Shown: piece after piece, positions 15,888 to 24,145 of the stretch
Layout of the letters: each line of letters begins with the position of its first letter
Position numbering within the stretch: the stretch's first letter is position 1
Source of the DNA: Tumebacillus_A lipolyticus
GTDB lineage: Bacteria > Bacillota > Bacilli > Tumebacillales > Tumebacillaceae
NCBI RefSeq assembly: GCF_042682745.1
Contig: NZ_JBHUIO010000005.1
Coordinates: forward strand, 620,001 to 684,000
Direction: 5' to 3'
Length of the DNA stretch: 64,000 nt
Program-made: the position numbers and the translations under genes
Notes under the pieces: generated by a model
What the model was told of the DNA's origin: nothing
What the model saw: only the letters and a program-made list of their open reading frames with translations
The model's database searches: none

Positions 15888-16547
15888 CTAGGAATGCAGA
15901 TCTTTGCGGATGCGCAGCCCTTTTGGCGTCGCCATCCGGTCGGTCCACGCGAGCAGCAGGTCGAACAGGATCGCGAGCACCGCCGCCGGGATCGCCCCCG
16001 CCAAGATCACGCCCGTGTCCACCATCGAGATCCCGCGCAAGATCAGGTCACCTAAGCCTCCCGCACCGATAAACGACGCGAGCGTCGCCACGCCGATCGT
16101 CATCACCGTCGCCGTGCGAATGCCAGCGAAGATCATCGGTCGTGCCAGCGGAAGTTCGAGCATCCGCAACAGCTGAAAGCGCGTCATGCCCATCCCGCGC
16201 CCCGCTTCGAGCAAAGATGCATCGACATCGAGGATGCCCGTGTAGGTGTTGCGTAAGATCGGCAGCAGCGCATACGCGACCATCGCGATGATCGCAGGCA
16301 CCGAGCCGATGCCGAAGATCGGAATCATGAAGCCGAGCAACGCGAGGCTCGGGATGGTCTGCAACACCGAGACGAGGCCGAGCACGACGCCAGCCAGCTT
16401 GCGGTAGCGAGTCAACAGCACGCCGAGCGGAACGGCGATCAAAATCGCCCAGAACAGGGCGATCAGCGAAAGCATCATATGCTGCAAGCTCGCGTCTAAA
16501 ATGTCGGTCCAACGATCAGCAAACGTGGTCAAAATCTCATTCACCAC
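15888..16547 (-). CDS. opuCB: Osmoprotectant ABC permease
   Basis: A 219-residue permease with five to six membrane helices and the binding-protein-dependent transport (EAA) loop DASLLEAGRGMGMTRFQLLRMLELPLA. It starts with GTG at 16547 (or 16544) and overlaps the ATPase gene. GGAGGAGGT within the ATPase coding end supplies the ribosome binding site. It forms the membrane channel of the importer. Confidence 0.87.
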   Translation of the reverse strand: MVNEILTTFADRWTDILDASLQHMMLSLIALFWAILIAVPLGVLLTRYRKLAGVVLGLVSVLQTIPSLALLGFMIPIFGIGSVPAIIAMVAYALLPILRNTYTGILDVDASLLEAGRGMGMTRFQLLRMLELPLARPMIFAGIRTATVMTIGVATLASFIGAGGLGDLILRGISMVDTGVILAGAIPAAVLAILFDLLLAWTDRMATPKGLRIRKDLHS

Positions 16548-17682
16548 TGGCGACCACCTCCTCCAGATACGGTTTGGCCAACACATCGACCAAGCTCGCG
16601 CGCGTCACAAGCCCGACGAGCTTCCCACCATCGGTGACGACCGGCACGTGTCCGAACGGAGCGTCCTGCACCAGCGGAATCGCCTCCGACAGCGCGATCT
16701 CCGGTCGCAAAGTAGGAGCATCGCTGCGCATGACATCTTCGAGCGTCAACGACTCCTCTAGATAGCGCTTGTAGATGTCATTCGTGTCGGCGATGCCGTG
16801 GTAGCGCCCGTCCTGATCGGCGACGAGCACCGCCGTCACGCGCTTGCGCTGCATCGTCTGCACCGCTTCGGCGAGACCTTTGAACCGGCTCAACTTGACC
16901 GGTTGCAGAAGCATCACATCGGCCACGGTGAGCGACAAGTTCGAGGCGAGACGCTTTTCACCGATGAAGCCGCGCACAAAATCATCTGCCGGATGGCGGA
17001 GAATCTGGTCAGGAGTGCCCTGCTGGATGACCTGACCGCCTTGCATGATGATGATCTGGTCGGCGATCTTCAGCGCCTCGTCCATGTCGTGCGTGACAAA
17101 CACGATCGTTTTGTGCAGCTCTTCGTTTAGGCGGATCAGCTCATCTTGCAACTGCTCTCGCGTGATCGGGTCCAATGCGGAAAACGGTTCGTCCATCAGG
17201 ATGATCGGCGGATTTGCCATCAGCGCACGCGCCACGCCGACGCGCTGTTGCTGCCCTCCGGACAGCTCTGCCGGGAAACGGTCACGATACGAGGCTGCAT
17301 CAAGCCCGACCAGTTCCAGCAACTGATCAATCTTGGTCAGATCATGACCCTGTCTCCCCTGCGTCAAGCGCGGCACCAACGAGATGTTCTCAGCGATCGT
17401 CATGTGCGGAAACAGGCCGATCTGCTGAATGACATACCCGATCTGTCTGCGCAGTTCGGCGCGATCTTGCTTCCGAACGTCCTGTCCGAACACGCGCACC
17501 TCTCCTGATGACGACTCGATCAGACGGTTGATCATCTTCATCGTCGTCGTCTTTCCACACCCGGACGGCCCGACGAGCACGACGATGTTTCCCTCTGGGA
17601 TCGACAGGCTTAAGTTGTCGATCACTACCTTGTCTCCATACGACTTGCTGACATTTTGAAACTCGACTGCATTTCTGTTCAC
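16537..17682 (-). CDS. opuCA: Osmoprotectant ABC ATPase with CBS domains
   Basis: A 381-residue protein: ABC ATPase (Walker A GPSGCGKTT at 38-46, signature LSGGQQQRVG, Walker B IILMDEPFSALD) followed from about residue 250 by two CBS domains. In OpuA/OpuC transporters the CBS pair senses ionic strength, and in several Firmicutes it binds c-di-AMP. With the c-di-AMP riboswitch in the leader, control by the same messenger may act at both RNA and protein level; the protein part is inference. Confidence 0.9.
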   Translation of the reverse strand: MNRNAVEFQNVSKSYGDKVVIDNLSLSIPEGNIVVLVGPSGCGKTTTMKMINRLIESSSGEVRVFGQDVRKQDRAELRRQIGYVIQQIGLFPHMTIAENISLVPRLTQGRQGHDLTKIDQLLELVGLDAASYRDRFPAELSGGQQQRVGVARALMANPPIILMDEPFSALDPITREQLQDELIRLNEELHKTIVFVTHDMDEALKIADQIIIMQGGQVIQQGTPDQILRHPADDFVRGFIGEKRLASNLSLTVADVMLLQPVKLSRFKGLAEAVQTMQRKRVTAVLVADQDGRYHGIADTNDIYKRYLEESLTLEDVMRSDAPTLRPEIALSEAIPLVQDAPFGHVPVVTDGGKLVGLVTRASLVDVLAKPYLEEVVASGE

Positions 17683-17733
17683 TTCAACAACCCCTCCCAG
17701 TGCTAAACAGGCTTGGTAGGGTCTTTAGGCGAT

Positions 17734-17773
17734 TAAAAAAATGCAAAAAGACCCTACCAAAGGCGATAGGGCC
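17734..17773 (-). terminator. Expression-platform terminator of the c-di-AMP riboswitch
   Basis: On the minus strand GGCCCTA and TAGGGTC pair around a small inner stem, followed by TTTTTGC and then seven T. A similar GGGTCTTTTTGC stretch lies 40 bases upstream (about 17784-17800). A downstream AAAGACCCTACC could pair with the stem and act as antiterminator. Confidence 0.7.
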
Positions 17774-17804
17774 TAAAAAAAGGTATGCAAAAAGACCCTA
17801 TCGT

Positions 17805-17990
17805 TTCTTGTCGGGTCAATGTGTGTGAAACCTTCATGCAATTGACCCATCTCCACGCTTACGAGGTTAGCTGACGGGCTCGGGAAAGATGGTTCCCTAC
17901 AAAAGCTCAGCTTTCGCCAAGCATTGATGCGCCCCAAAGGAAATGTGGTTCCCCCGCTTCCCAATTGGTTTATCGGGAATTAAGCAACAT
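17805..17990 (-). promoter_or_regulatory. c-di-AMP riboswitch (ydaO/yuaA type)
   Basis: Minus-strand blocks match the ydaO motif in order: GCTTAATTCCC, GGGGGAACCACA, GGGGCGCATC, GTAGGGAACC, CCCGAGCCCGTCAGCTAACC, TCGTAAGCGTGGAGATGGG. This class turns off osmolyte and potassium uptake genes when c-di-AMP is high, which fits the OpuC-type operon directly downstream. Confidence 0.93.
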
Positions 17991-17994
17991 TGTT

Positions 17995-18023
17995 ATTATA
18001 CACGTTTATTATCTTGCAGGCAA
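17995..18023 (-). promoter_or_regulatory. Promoter of the osmolyte transporter leader
   Basis: TTGCCT and TATAAT lie 17 bases apart on the minus strand, with TATAAT only a few bases before the aptamer. Confidence 0.82.
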
Positions 18024-18459
18024 ACATTTTTTGGATTTTTTTCATCAGTCAGAGTTCATTTAGCTAAAAGAACTTACGATCTAGGGCGTATTTTGGAGCG
18101 GGTCGCGCTGTTTGTTTTTGGTTTTGTCGGTCGGAAGGACTTCGAGTTGCAGCCGTTTTCTGGTGCGGTTTTACGCGGCGTGTTTCGTGTGTTGAGTTTC
18201 CTGTTGTGCTTCCCATTTAGTTTTGGAATTTGGTTCGATATATGTTGCCGCGGATGAATTCGGAGGCGTGCAAAGCGTTGAGTATGTGTGTCCGCGTACT
18301 TTTTTGTTCACCTAAATGCTAATGGATAATTGAAGCAAAAGCCTCATCAGCTTGTGGCGGTGGATATCGTGGGAAGTAGCATCCACTTTGCGGACCAAAA
18401 GAGGCCAGCGCCCATATTCTAAAATGAAGGTGAAATGAATTTGGAAAGGAGCCTCTCCC
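18024..18459. other. Intergenic stretch without recognised feature
   Basis: A GT-rich plus-strand stretch between the osmolyte promoter and ymaF. No convincing frame with a ribosome binding site, no strong hairpin and no repeat was seen. GGAAAGGAG at the end belongs to the next gene. Confidence 0.5.
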
Positions 18460-18795
18460 ATGTCAATTGGCAAAGATGATGCGGTACGGGGGCGGGTGAT
18501 CGGACATACGCACGGCTCGGTGGATTATACAGGGTTAGCTGACGGGCATGTCCACCAATGTCTTGATGTGACTCATCCTGCAATCCCAACTCCCGACGGA
18601 AGCCACATTCACTACACTGAGGGATATGTGGTATTCGAAGACGGTCACACCCACCACTACCGCGCGTACTCAAGTACGGCTATCCCAGTTGGGAACGGTA
18701 GACATGTCCATTACTACGACTTCTATACTTCGGAGGATGATGGTCATCGACATCATGTCAAAGGTGTCGATATGCCAGCACCAGGGGATCGATAG
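18460..18795 (+). CDS. ymaF: YmaF family protein
   Basis: A 111-residue His-rich protein made of repeated H-x-H units (HTHGSVDYTG, DGHVHQCLDVTHPAI, GSHIHY, DGHTHHY, GRHVHYY, DGHRHH), the hallmark of YmaF proteins of endospore formers. The motif suggests metal binding, but the function is unknown. GGAAAGGAG lies upstream of the ATG. It stands alone, followed by a possible small membrane peptide. Confidence 0.85.
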   Translation: MSIGKDDAVRGRVIGHTHGSVDYTGLADGHVHQCLDVTHPAIPTPDGSHIHYTEGYVVFEDGHTHHYRAYSSTAIPVGNGRHVHYYDFYTSEDDGHRHHVKGVDMPAPGDR

Positions 18796-18863
18796 CATAG
18801 CAGAGGGGTAGGGCCGCTTATGCATTTCGACTGGTGATCGTATTTCACCGAGTTGGGGAAACG

Positions 18864-19046
18864 ATGCTTGCTGGCGCTCTACCGCTTGCTTTTTTCTGTC
18901 AGGCTTTCCTGCCTATTTTATCAGTCTTGATAAGCTTGCAGACGTTCCTTCTACTCCTGTTGAAAGCACATGACTCCAAAGGCATCGATCTCTGGCTGAC
19001 GTTCTGGACAATTCTGCTGACTATGCCTAGCTGGTGGAGCTTTTGA
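18864..19046 (+). CDS. Possible small membrane peptide
   Basis: A 60-residue frame with two hydrophobic segments (about residues 4-29 and 40-52) separated by KAHDSKG. GGGGAA lies before the ATG, and the stop codon merges with a perfect 19-pair terminator, which supports expression. It could be a real membrane peptide or the accidental product of an AT/CT-rich stretch. No family was recognised. Confidence 0.38.
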   Translation: MLAGALPLAFFCQAFLPILSVLISLQTFLLLLLKAHDSKGIDLWLTFWTILLTMPSWWSF

Positions 19047-19088
19047 AAGAAAGGGGCGATCTCCCTTTGGAGATCGCCCCTTTCTTTT
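19046..19088 (+). terminator. Strong intrinsic terminator
   Basis: A perfect 19-pair stem (AAAGAAAGGGGCGATCTCC with its complement) around CTTT, followed by TTTCTTTT. It ends the ymaF transcript. Confidence 0.9.
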
Positions 19089-19475
19089 ACGTGCATGATA
19101 CTTGTCTGCCTGCTTGCACGGCGCCTTTCAAACCATCAGGACAATATCGGTCCGCGCTTCTCGATGAGCGAAATGGTGAACCGGTGCCAAGTGGACAGCT
19201 CAGATTCCCCTTTCCTCCACTCAAGATCCAAATGTCTGTGTGGAATCCATATCATTCGGACCATTTTTTAAGGACGAGATACCGCCGTAGATTTAAACAA
19301 TATGTTTCGAACGATTGGAGCGCATCGCCCACCGGTAGCAATGTGTGCTTTCACTTTCTCATCGTACCGATGGGGGACTTGTAAGTGCATTTCATTCTAG
19401 AGTTTTCGGCAAAGATGATTAAGCATCGTTTCGCCAAATCGCGTGGATCGGCTTGCTCCCCTCGCGTTTTGGTCA
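19089..19475. other. Intergenic stretch without supported gene
   Basis: An open plus-strand frame covers most of it, but it begins inside the terminator stem and lacks a ribosome binding site. No repeat or structured RNA was seen. Confidence 0.45.
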
Positions 19476-19763
19476 TCAGATTCTCTTTTCTAATTCTTTC
19501 ATTTGAAATTGGACGAACTCATGAATCATGCTCCGGTACACCCCTTCAGCGATGATGGGGTCGAGCCCGTAGTGATTCGACAGTTCACGCACTCGTTGAA
19601 TGATCTCCTCGTTGCGACGGGGCACATTCACTTCCTGCGGCAACTTTTTATACTTGATCGCCTCGCTGACATACTGACTGCGCTCGGCGATCAAACGCAC
19701 GATTTGATCATCGATTCGGTTGATGCAGTCTCGCACTTCTTCGATGCTTTTGCATTCGATCAT
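19476..19763 (-). CDS. Chorismate mutase (AroQ class)
   Basis: A 95-residue all-helical protein typical of stand-alone AroQ mutases: RDCINRIDDQIVRLIAERSQ at the N-terminus, with the catalytic Arg and later Lys/Arg (KYKKLPQEVNVPRRNEEI). It converts chorismate to prephenate, the substrate of the enzyme encoded immediately upstream. GAGGAGAGGG precedes the ATG, and 13 bases separate it from the pheA stop, so the two genes form a phenylalanine operon. Confidence 0.87.
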   Translation of the reverse strand: MIECKSIEEVRDCINRIDDQIVRLIAERSQYVSEAIKYKKLPQEVNVPRRNEEIIQRVRELSNHYGLDPIIAEGVYRSMIHEFVQFQMKELEKRI

Positions 19764-19776
19764 GATATCCCTCTCC

Positions 19777-20652
19777 TCAATCTGTGGTGGTGTTGACTAC
19801 TTGGTGTACGTAAGCAGGATAGCTACCAAAGCACTGAACATCGCAGCCGAGCGCCTCCACTTCGGCGATCGCCCCCGACAACAATACATCGTCGATCTTC
19901 CGCTCTACGTCGAGGATAAAGTGGTAGCTCCCCAATCGCTTTTTCGTGGGTCTCGACTCGATCTTGGTCATGTTGATCGATCGCCAAGCAAAGGCGGCCA
20001 GCACTTGGTACAAAGCGCCCGGGTAATCGGATGCTAGCTCGATCACCAAAGTGGTTTTGACCGCGATGGCGTTTGGAGAATGTAACTGTGGGAGGTCGGT
20101 CGCGCCGACAAGCACAAACCTCGTCCGGTTGCTCTCATGGTCTTGGATGTCGCTTCGCAACAGCTCGGCCCGATAGATCGAGCGGGCAAAGCTCGGCCCG
20201 ATCGCCGCCCACGGCTTGTCTGGATCTGACGTAACCCGTTTGACAGCTTCAGCTGTGCTCGGCGTGAACTCGATTTCCGCATGCGGCATGTGCTCGTGCA
20301 AAAACGTGCGGCACTGCGAGATCGCTTGCGGGTGCGATAAGATTGTCCGGACTTCTTGCAGCTCTTTGTGAGACCCTGCCAGCAGCTGTTGCGCGATCGG
20401 GAGCGTCAACTCCGCTTGCAACTTCAAACTGACATGATGGATCAGCCAGTCCATCGTCATCGTGACGCTGCCTTCGATCGAGTTCTCCAAGGGAACCACC
20501 GCATGATCGACTTCCTTGTCCTCCACCGCATTTAACGCGTTGGGGATCGAAGTGAACGGGATCATCTGAACGTCCTGTTCAGCAAAGAATCGGCGGGCTG
20601 CCTCCTGCGTAAACGTTCCCTGCGGACCTAAGTATGCAACTCTCTTCACCAC
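19777..20652 (-). CDS. pheA: Prephenate dehydratase
   Basis: A 291-residue enzyme: the dehydratase domain begins VAYLGPQGTFTQEAA with a later ESNRTRFVLVG motif. A C-terminal ACT domain holds GALYQVLAAF and the phenylalanine-binding ESRPTK motif. It makes phenylpyruvate and is likely inhibited by phenylalanine through the ACT domain. The start is GTG at 20652 with AGAGGATGA before it; a second GTG follows directly. It is controlled by the upstream Phe T-box, but about 480 bases of repeat-rich leader lie between them. Confidence 0.93.
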   Translation of the reverse strand: MVKRVAYLGPQGTFTQEAARRFFAEQDVQMIPFTSIPNALNAVEDKEVDHAVVPLENSIEGSVTMTMDWLIHHVSLKLQAELTLPIAQQLLAGSHKELQEVRTILSHPQAISQCRTFLHEHMPHAEIEFTPSTAEAVKRVTSDPDKPWAAIGPSFARSIYRAELLRSDIQDHESNRTRFVLVGATDLPQLHSPNAIAVKTTLVIELASDYPGALYQVLAAFAWRSINMTKIESRPTKKRLGSYHFILDVERKIDDVLLSGAIAEVEALGCDVQCFGSYPAYVHQVVNTTTD

Positions 20653-20670
20653 TTGCTCATCCTCTCTGCT

Positions 20671-21090
20671 CAGCTCTTCTGTGCTCTTCTGTGCTCTTCT
20701 GTGCTCTTCTGTGCTCTTCTGTGCTCTTCTGTGCTCTTCTGTGCTCTTCTCAGCTTCTCTCAGCTTCTCTCAGCTTCTCTCAGCTTCTCTCAGCTTCTCT
20801 CAGCTTCTCTCAGCTCTCCTCAACTCTCCTCAACTCTCCTCAACTCTCCTCAACTCTCCTCAGCTCTCCTCAGCTCTTCTCAGCTCTTCTCAGCTCTCCT
20901 CAGCTCTTCTCGGCTCTTCTCAGCTCTCCTCAGCTTCTCCTCAGCTTCTCCTCAGCTCTTCTCAGCTCTTCTCAGCTCTTCTCAGCTCTCCTCAGCTCTC
21001 CTCAGCTCTCCTCAGCTCTCCTCAGCTCTCCTCAGCTCTTCTCGGCTCTTTTCGGCTCTTCTCGGCTCTTCTTGGCTCTACTCAGTTTCT
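20671..21090. repeat. Array of about 42 degenerate 10-bp repeats in the pheA leader
   Basis: On the plus strand, 10-base units of the type CAGCTCTTCT run almost without break. They fall in homogenised blocks: seven GTGCTCTTCT, six CAGCTTCTCT, four CAACTCTCCT, then mixed CAGCTCTCCT/CAGCTCTTCT units. Two 11-base units occur near 20931-20952. On the mRNA (minus) strand this is a purine-rich array with repeated GAGGAGAGCTGA, which contains ribosome-binding-site-like cores. Confidence 0.95.
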
Positions 21091-21140
21091 CTACCACATT
21101 GCTCTTCTCTACCAAAACGCGTTGAAGCACTAAACTAAAT

Positions 21141-21213
21141 AAAAACAAAAAATCCCTCGCCCCAGCAATCGAACGTATGAGCAACATGCTCGTTTCGATT
21201 GCTGGGGCGAGGG
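21141..21213 (-). terminator. T-box terminator
   Basis: A long near-perfect stem (CCCTCGCCCCAGCAATCGAA and complement) followed on the minus strand by TTTTTTGTTTTT. It is directly preceded by the T-box sequence, the standard antiterminator arrangement. Confidence 0.92.
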
Positions 21214-21216
21214 AAC

Positions 21217-21460
21217 CGCGGTACCACCCAGTTGCTCTGCCCTTCTCACAAAAGGCAGACTTGGTCAGTCAAAATGACTGTTGTCGGTTAACGAAGACAA
21301 ATCGTCACCCTCTACTCAGACCTAGATGATCCTTTCAAAAGCGAGGCTCCAAGGTGAAATTTCAACGTCGAGATGGTGACCACCCTTTCAGCCCTCGGGG
21401 CGGCTCTCTGACACCAGCGCTCTGGTCTACTTTGCCTTTTCATCGCCTGTCGTATTGATT
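21217..21460 (-). promoter_or_regulatory. T-box leader, specifier TTC (Phe)
   Basis: The minus strand carries the Stem I start (GATGAAAAGGCAAAGTAGACC), AGAGAGCC, and a specifier region GTTGAAATTTCACCTTGGAGC in which TTC (Phe) lies at the usual distance from the conserved GGAGC. The T-box TGGGTGGTACCGCG follows at 21217-21230. Uncharged tRNA-Phe would allow read-through into pheA. Confidence 0.92.
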
Positions 21461-21468
21461 TGTTACTC

Positions 21469-21497
21469 ATTATAGGGAGCGACAAGTGAAGTGTCAA
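21469..21497 (-). promoter_or_regulatory. Consensus promoter of the T-box/pheA operon
   Basis: TTGACA and TATAAT are both perfect matches, 17 bases apart on the minus strand. Confidence 0.95.
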
Positions 21498-21649
21498 CCC
21501 GATTTTTGCCTATTTTCACCGAATATCTTTTTGCTTCTATCAAAACAGTTGGACGCGAAAGGTTCAAAAATAGATTCCAGAATTTTATAATCTTGGTTTC
21601 TTTTGCGAAGTCACGGCTTGTCTGTGGGAAGGAAAGCAGGTTCACAAAT

Positions 21650-21692
21650 GAAAAAACGGACGCCGAGCGATTCGCCCGAGCGTCCGTCTCTT
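21650..21692 (-). terminator. Terminator after the DUF262 gene
   Basis: ACGGACGC and GCGTCCGT close a stem with an inner GCGAATCGC, followed on the minus strand by TTTTTT. It lies 100 bases beyond the stop codon. The rest of 21498-21792 shows nothing further. Confidence 0.8.
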
Positions 21693-21792
21693 ATTTTGGC
21701 CACACATGTCACGGCAACTGGTGACAAGACAATTTTCCAACAAGCTACCGACGTCCTGCCAAACCTATGCTCCCTACCAGCGATTCTTTACT

Positions 21793-23886
21793 CTATTCAT
21801 CATCGCGATGCTTTTCAAAAGACTGCCTGATCAGGGACATCACATCTTCAATCTGATCGGCAGTGGAGATTTCTACCTCCGTTTCACCAGTTCCCTGACG
21901 TTCAACCTCACTCACTTCTCTACAGAGTTGTTTCGGGTCGTTCAATTCGGCAAGCGGAGTACCCAAGCTCACGACCAGCTTGTTCTCATGGGGCACGATC
22001 TCGACAAAAGGGGTAAACGTTTTGTAGACGATCGACTGTTCGGTGACCTCTACTCGAACGGAACTGTCCAAATTGCAGATCCGCTTGCTCAGCTCTTCGA
22101 ACAATGTGAGCATTTCCCCCTGCAACCCAGGATGGTTCTTCCCGGTATCGATCACCGCTTGTGCGGTCGGATCATTCCCGTTCAACTTGGAAAGTGCAGC
22201 TTCCGAAAGTTGCGGATATTCCCATACTTGCAACGCTTTATCCGCAAGCGAGCGAGCACGCTTGTTGATCTCCGTTTCATTCCAGGCATCCAGTTTGCCA
22301 AGCCCTCTGTTCAGCCGCAATGGGCTGTCAGCAAAGCCCCCATCCAGATCCCGCTTTGCCAGAAATGGTCGGTCGCTTAGCTCCGAATTGTACCGGGTCA
22401 AGGTCAAATTGCCCAGCGTGTGCAGATAGGTCTTTTGCACTTCCATCCAATTGGCGCCAAGATCTTGCTGCCACTTCGCTGACAGGTTTTCGTTCTGCGG
22501 CATGATGTGTTCGATCGTGTAGCTTTCAATGTCGACAACCTCTTTGCGCTTGAAGTTCTCCAACTTGCGCAGCAAGTAGTTGCGCATGCGGAAGTTGTAT
22601 ACGTCCTTGATGACCAACTCCTGCACAAACTCTTCGTTTTTCGGGAAGCGTCGGTGGGACTCTTTTTGCAAAAACGCTGCCGTTGCGCTCTCCAAATAGT
22701 TGTCCTTGCTGATCTCTTTGCTGATCGAGGCGAACGTTTTGTTCAAGGAATTGGTCGGAACTCCACAGATCGCTCGGCGGAATACGTACGATTCGACCAG
22801 CTTGAGAATCGCCACGAAGTCATCTTTGGAAAGCTTCTGCTGTTCATAATCATCGTACACTTCGAGCAAAAACGGATAGGAAACATCGACCCGCAGAGTG
22901 TTGATATCGGTGAGCACCTGATTGATGCTCGGCTCTTTTTCGGTCTGGAAGGCGAGCTTCACAAAGTGCTTGGAGTAACGATAGATATCCTCTACGATCT
23001 CTTGTACAGTCATTTCACTCTGTTGCGTGACATGCTCTTTGAACACCGCGTAGACGTGGTGAATGTTTGGGATCTTTCCTGTTTTCACCGTCAAGTAATC
23101 GCGCATGAAACGGTCAAAGAGCGCCGAATCGTTCAGATTGCCAAAGTTGCGCTCCATCGGATACCAGTAGTCGGTGTAGAGATCGGTTTGCTCCTTCGGC
23201 TCCAACTTCATCAGGACGAAGTTGCGGATCAGATCGGCCTGTGAAAGATCCAGACCTGTCGAGTTCAGGCTTTCGAAGATCAACTGCGGATTATCATGGT
23301 CGCGATCCAACGAGATGTCGACGACGATCAGTTTCGCAATGCCCTGATGAAGCTTGTTCAAGTCGATCTCACTCTTCGTGATCAGCTCGTAGAAATACGT
23401 ATAGTTCTCATAGACTCGTTGCGAATATTCGTCCGGAAGTTTTTTATCGGAGATCAGGCTCAGCAACGTGTCTTTGTCGCTTTTCGTCAAGATCAATTTG
23501 TTGTATTGGTCGCCTTCTTCGTCGTTGTTGACCAAGTAGTAGTTCATAATCTTCCGCTTTGTGATCTCACACGTTTGTCCGCTCGCTTCGATCGCTTTGC
23601 CCAGCGCAAGCAAAAACAGCGTTAAAGTGGTCAGCCGCTGCTGCCCATCGATCACCAACAGTTGGGGAACTGATGAGATCTGATACAGCCCGCGCTCGAT
23701 GTAGACGATCGAGCCGACAAAGTGACCTTTTACCGTCTCATCTTCTGCCGCTCGAACGATATCGTTCCAAAGCTGACGACACTGGTTCAGCGTCCAGCTG
23801 TATTTTCTTTGATAGATCGGGATGATGAACTGTTTGGTGCCTTGCAGGAATTTCAGCAGGTTGGTCTCTACCGCTTTCACTGTCAA
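21793..23886 (-). CDS. GmrSD-like DUF262/DUF1524 (HNH) protein
   Basis: A 697-residue protein. The N-terminal DUF262 (GmrS-like) domain carries the hallmark DGQQRLTTL at residues 80-88. A DUF1524 HNH-type nuclease motif follows, with EHIMPQN near residue 460 and HTLGNLTLT beyond. A C-terminal domain of about 120 residues resembles DUF5655. Single-chain enzymes of this type (GmrSD, BrxU) are type IV restriction enzymes that cut modified phage DNA. GGAGGAGA precedes a TTG (23886) and a GTG two codons later; either could be the start. It stands alone, without a methylase. Confidence 0.85.
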   Translation of the reverse strand: MTVKAVETNLLKFLQGTKQFIIPIYQRKYSWTLNQCRQLWNDIVRAAEDETVKGHFVGSIVYIERGLYQISSVPQLLVIDGQQRLTTLTLFLLALGKAIEASGQTCEITKRKIMNYYLVNNDEEGDQYNKLILTKSDKDTLLSLISDKKLPDEYSQRVYENYTYFYELITKSEIDLNKLHQGIAKLIVVDISLDRDHDNPQLIFESLNSTGLDLSQADLIRNFVLMKLEPKEQTDLYTDYWYPMERNFGNLNDSALFDRFMRDYLTVKTGKIPNIHHVYAVFKEHVTQQSEMTVQEIVEDIYRYSKHFVKLAFQTEKEPSINQVLTDINTLRVDVSYPFLLEVYDDYEQQKLSKDDFVAILKLVESYVFRRAICGVPTNSLNKTFASISKEISKDNYLESATAAFLQKESHRRFPKNEEFVQELVIKDVYNFRMRNYLLRKLENFKRKEVVDIESYTIEHIMPQNENLSAKWQQDLGANWMEVQKTYLHTLGNLTLTRYNSELSDRPFLAKRDLDGGFADSPLRLNRGLGKLDAWNETEINKRARSLADKALQVWEYPQLSEAALSKLNGNDPTAQAVIDTGKNHPGLQGEMLTLFEELSKRICNLDSSVRVEVTEQSIVYKTFTPFVEIVPHENKLVVSLGTPLAELNDPKQLCREVSEVERQGTGETEVEISTADQIEDVMSLIRQSFEKHRDDE

Positions 23887-24145
23887 ATCTCCTCCGTAAA
23901 GATACGCTTTTGTCTCTTATTTTAAATAGGACTTTCTATACAATTGCTCTTTTTCCATCCAATTCCTGCTTAGGAGACGATTTTTGGTAGTGATTGATTG
24001 GGAGACTTCGGTTGAGAGGAGGGATTTGGTTGGGGTGGTAGAGGAGATTTTCGTGTCGATTGCAGGGAGCTTTTGGGGAGGTGTCGTTCGGGATTGGTGA
24101 TGGTACATGCTAAGGTCGGTTGGTGGTTTTTGGCAGTCATATTAT
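23887..24145. other. Intergenic stretch before the CRISPR-like repeats
   Basis: The plus strand is strikingly G/T-rich with few C. No reading frame or hairpin was found. It could be decayed sequence or a leader-like region of the neighbouring repeats. Confidence 0.4.

Noticed and set aside
19034..19384. Plus-strand 116-codon frame
   Set aside because: It starts inside a terminator stem, has no ribosome binding site and no recognisable protein features.
20634..21138. Three overlapping plus-strand frames of Ser/Leu-rich protein, each over 150 codons
   Set aside because: All three frames are open only because the 10-bp repeat lacks stop codons. They have no credible start signals and lie inside the pheA leader.
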